DNA from: Paenibacillus sp. H1-7
Lineage (GTDB): Bacteria; Bacillota; Bacilli; Paenibacillales; NBRC-103111
Assembly (NCBI RefSeq): GCF_022354825.1
Contig: NZ_CP031168.1
Span: 6,139,501-6,203,500, forward strand
Reading direction: 5' to 3'
Length of the DNA: 64,000 nucleotides
Shown here one piece after another: positions 62,330 to 64,000 of the stretch. A program made the position numbers and the translations under genes. Below the pieces are notes generated by a model. It ran no database searches and was not told the origin of the DNA. It saw nothing but the letters and a program-made list of their open reading frames with translations. Position 1 is the stretch's first letter. The number at the start of each line of letters is the position of its first letter.

Positions 62330-62338
62330 ATTGTATCA
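62330..62338 (-). promoter_or_regulatory. Possible extended -10 promoter of clpP-clpX
   Basis: TGATACAAT on the minus strand, about 40 bases before clpP, fits an extended -10. No -35 and no CtsR heptad repeat (GGTCAAA) is visible nearby. Confidence 0.35.
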
Positions 62339-62464
62339 TGTTTGAAATCATTTCGCGAATTTCCACTCCTCATGTATCGAAAAGCGCTACACGAAACGAT
62401 TCCGGAAGCCACTGCCTTCCGAAACACGACCGTACATCCAAAGCAATATGTAATTCGGGCACTG

Positions 62465-62675
62465 CGATATGTATTACTCGTTAACGCTCCCGTTCCCGCC
62501 TAACCTGGATCCGCCAGGCTGAGGAATAAACCCTTTACGCAGCTGTCTATCGCTGCCGTAAAGCGTGTCCGAATCCGGTACCTCGTAAGGAGTTCCAGTT
62601 CGAACCTCCGTGAGAGTCAACTTATTACTGCCATCCTTATGCTATCCGGGGATCGAATCCCGAATCGACGCCTAT
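62465..62675. ncRNA. Structured intergenic segment between tig and clpP, candidate non-coding RNA
   Basis: GC-rich compared with its AT-rich flanks and full of hairpins: CCTGGATCCGCCAGG (62504-62518), CTTTACGCAGC with GCTGCCGTAAAG (62533-62563), enclosed by GAGG/CCTC (62521-62524 with 62581-62584), GGAG...CTCC (62589-62609, loop containing GTTCGAAC) and GGGATCGAATCCC (62649-62661), the last like a tRNA T-arm. No ORF with a ribosome site. The strand is undecided. It is not a complete tRNA. Family unknown. Confidence 0.35.
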
Positions 62676-62706
62676 AGAGAAAGGCACGCATAAGAACACG
62701 TGCCTT
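62676..62706 (-). terminator. Terminator after tig
   Basis: AAGGCACG tgttcttatg CGTGCCTT hairpin followed by TCTCTAT on the minus strand, 27 bases past the tig stop. Confidence 0.7.
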
Positions 62707-62732
62707 CACTCTTATAGGATACAGTAACGGAA

Positions 62733-64000
62733 TTATTTGCTGTTTGCAAGCAAAAATTCAACTGTTTTCTTAACTGCGATATCATGCTTCAGGTCGTTCA
62801 GGTTACCGTTAGCTGCCAAGATCGAACGAAGCTCGTCAGCGGAACGTTGGTACATTTTCGACATGTTTTCGAGCTCTGCATTGACTTCTTCTTCGGAAGC
62901 ATCAAGGTTTTCCGCTTTAGCGACGGCTTCAAGAACAAGGTTGTTCAATACGCGCTTCTCAGCGTCGCCGCGCATTTGCTCTTTCAACACGTCATCGTTT
63001 TGACCTGTGAATTGGTAGTACATTTCAAGGTTCATGCCTTGTGTACGAAGACGGTTTTCGAATTCCTTCAGCATTTGCTCGGACTCGTTGTCGATCATTA
63101 CAGAAGGAATATCAACCTTTGCAGCTGCTGCAACTTTCTCAACGATATCCGCTTCTTTCTTGCGCTGAATCTCGGAGTCCTTGCGCTCTTTCAGCTTGTT
63201 CCCCAAATCTTGCTTGAACTCTTCCAGCGTTTCGAACTCGCTTACGTCTTTAGCGAACTCGTCGTCAAGAGCAGGCAAGTTTTTGCGCTTGATGTCATGC
63301 AGATGAATTTTGAATACCGCTTCTTTGCCTTTCAGCTCTTCGGAGTGGTAGTTCTCAGGGAAGTTGACAGTGATGTCTTTGTCATCGCCTTTGTTCAAGC
63401 CAACCACTTGCTCTTCGAAGCCAGGGATGAAGCTGCCGGATCCAAGTTCAAGGGAGTACTTCTCCGCTTGGCCGCCTTCGAATGCAACGCCGTCAACAAA
63501 GCCTTCGAAGTCGATCGATACGACGTCGCCGTTTTCCGCTGCGCCTTCTTCAACCGGTACCAGTTCAGCATGGCGCTGTTGCAGTTTTACAAGCTCTTCG
63601 TTAATTTCTTCAGCCGTAACTTCGGCGTCTTGCTTCTCAAGCTCGATGCCTTTGTACTCGCCAAGCTCAACTTCAGGCTTAACAACGACTTTTGCTTTGA
63701 ATTTCAAAACTTGGCCTTTGCCGAATTGCTCAACGTCAACTTCAGGACGGTCAACAGGGGAAATGCCTGTTTCCACAACCGCTTCAACGTAAGCTTCAGG
63801 AACGACAATGTCAAGAGCTTCTTGATACAAGCTCTCTACGCCGAATTTGGATTCAAAGATCTGGCGAGGCACTTTTCCTTTACGGAAGCCCGGTACGTTC
63901 ACTTTCGCTACAACTTTCTTAAACGCTTTGTCCAACGCGTCGGAAACTTTATCCGCTTCCACTTCAATATCAAGAACTCCAACGTTCTTCTCTATTTTTT
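62733..64000 (-). CDS. tig: Trigger factor (5' end cut by window edge)
   Basis: Ribosome-bound chaperone and peptidyl-prolyl isomerase. The ribosome-binding loop VNVPGFRKGKVPRQIFE is present, then the FKBP-like PPIase domain (AENGDVVSIDFEGFVDG, ITVNFPENYHSEELKG) and the helical C-terminal chaperone domain. The frame continues in phase to the last base (IEKNVGVLDIEVEADKV), so about five N-terminal codons lie outside the window; an internal GTG at 63962 is not the true start. Confidence 0.97.
   Translation of the reverse strand, partial: KIEKNVGVLDIEVEADKVSDALDKAFKKVVAKVNVPGFRKGKVPRQIFESKFGVESLYQEALDIVVPEAYVEAVVETGISPVDRPEVDVEQFGKGQVLKFKAKVVVKPEVELGEYKGIELEKQDAEVTAEEINEELVKLQQRHAELVPVEEGAAENGDVVSIDFEGFVDGVAFEGGQAEKYSLELGSGSFIPGFEEQVVGLNKGDDKDITVNFPENYHSEELKGKEAVFKIHLHDIKRKNLPALDDEFAKDVSEFETLEEFKQDLGNKLKERKDSEIQRKKEADIVEKVAAAAKVDIPSVMIDNESEQMLKEFENRLRTQGMNLEMYYQFTGQNDDVLKEQMRGDAEKRVLNNLVLEAVAKAENLDASEEEVNAELENMSKMYQRSADELRSILAANGNLNDLKHDIAVKKTVEFLLANSK

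Noticed and set aside
61200..62460. CtsR or CIRCE operators near clpP-clpX
   Set aside because: I looked for GGTCAAA direct repeats and the TTAGCACTC-N9-GAGTGCTAA element upstream of clpP and found neither.
62641..62675. Possible tRNA gene because of a T-arm-like hairpin
   Set aside because: No matching 7-bp acceptor stem, anticodon arm or CCA-like end can be formed around GGGATCGAATCCC on either strand; kept only as part of a structured RNA candidate.

Overview
This window is a stretch of conserved chromosome from an endospore-forming, low-to-mid GC Firmicute, most likely of the family Paenibacillaceae (Paenibacillus or a close relative). The placement rests on gene order, which follows the Bacillus subtilis tig-clpX-lonB-lonA-ysxC-hemA...hemL-spoVID-valS-folC-spoIIB-maf-radC-mreBCD-minCD-spoIVFAB-rplU-prp-rpmA-spo0B-obg-pheB-pheA-safA block. 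It also rests on sporulation genes throughout, an SLH-anchored amidase, a secreted PL6-type polysaccharide lyase and interspersed-repeat content. The genus is an inference. Almost everything is on the minus strand, so transcription runs from high to low coordinates. I found no rRNA, tRNA, CRISPR array, prophage, plasmid origin or transposase gene.

Layout, low to high coordinate. 1-1446: truncated secreted CBM32 + polysaccharide lyase 6 protein. 1668-3482: spore-coat scaffold SafA with long tandem repeats. 3802-7587: amino-acid operon pheB-hom-thrB-pheA, without thrC. 7806-10751: accessory insert with a NUDIX hydrolase, a TrpD2-like protein and a nitrate transporter behind a TnrA/GlnR-like box. 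11075-14164: spo0B-obgE and the ribosomal unit rplU-prp-rpmA with an L21 leader. 14333-17351: RNase G and the pro-sigmaK processing pair spoIVFA/spoIVFB. 17621-24442: the cell-shape and division cluster mreBCD-minCD-rodA plus radC and maf, with a MITE-like repeat in front of mreB. 24505-28539: DUF4321, SLH amidase, SpoIIB, ferritin and a DUF1450 gene behind a Fur box. 28752-34208: murC, folC and valS, the last under a T-box with a GUC specifier. 34826-41006: SpoVID, a pseudouridine synthase, a NAGPA-type exopolysaccharide protein, hemL and a divergent Crp/Fnr regulator. 41094-49848: the tetrapyrrole cluster hemA-hemX-met8-hemC-cobA/hemD-hemB, then hemE-hemH with its own promoter. 50016-53101: two unassigned proteins, speD with a structured leader, and engB. 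53159-64000: proteostasis genes lonA, lonB, clpX, clpP and tig, with a sporulation-type amidase, a divergent polysaccharide deacetylase and ispG between them.

The genes fall into linked programmes. SafA and SpoVID, which are partners in B. subtilis coat assembly, are both present, as are SpoIVFA/FB, SpoIIB, Spo0B and LonB. The tetrapyrrole cluster makes uroporphyrinogen III and splits it to siroheme (SUMT domain plus Met8-like protein) and to heme via HemE and the Gram-positive ferrochelatase. Siroheme would serve nitrite/sulfite reductases, which fits the nearby nitrate transporter. Regulation can be read directly in several places: T-box, L21 leader, Fur box, TnrA/GlnR box, a possible cre site and about 20 intrinsic terminators that mark operon ends.

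The least explained sequences are a roughly 220-base structured intergenic segment between tig and clpP, the speD leader with mutually exclusive pairings near its ribosome binding site, and two conserved-looking proteins of unknown function flanking speD.
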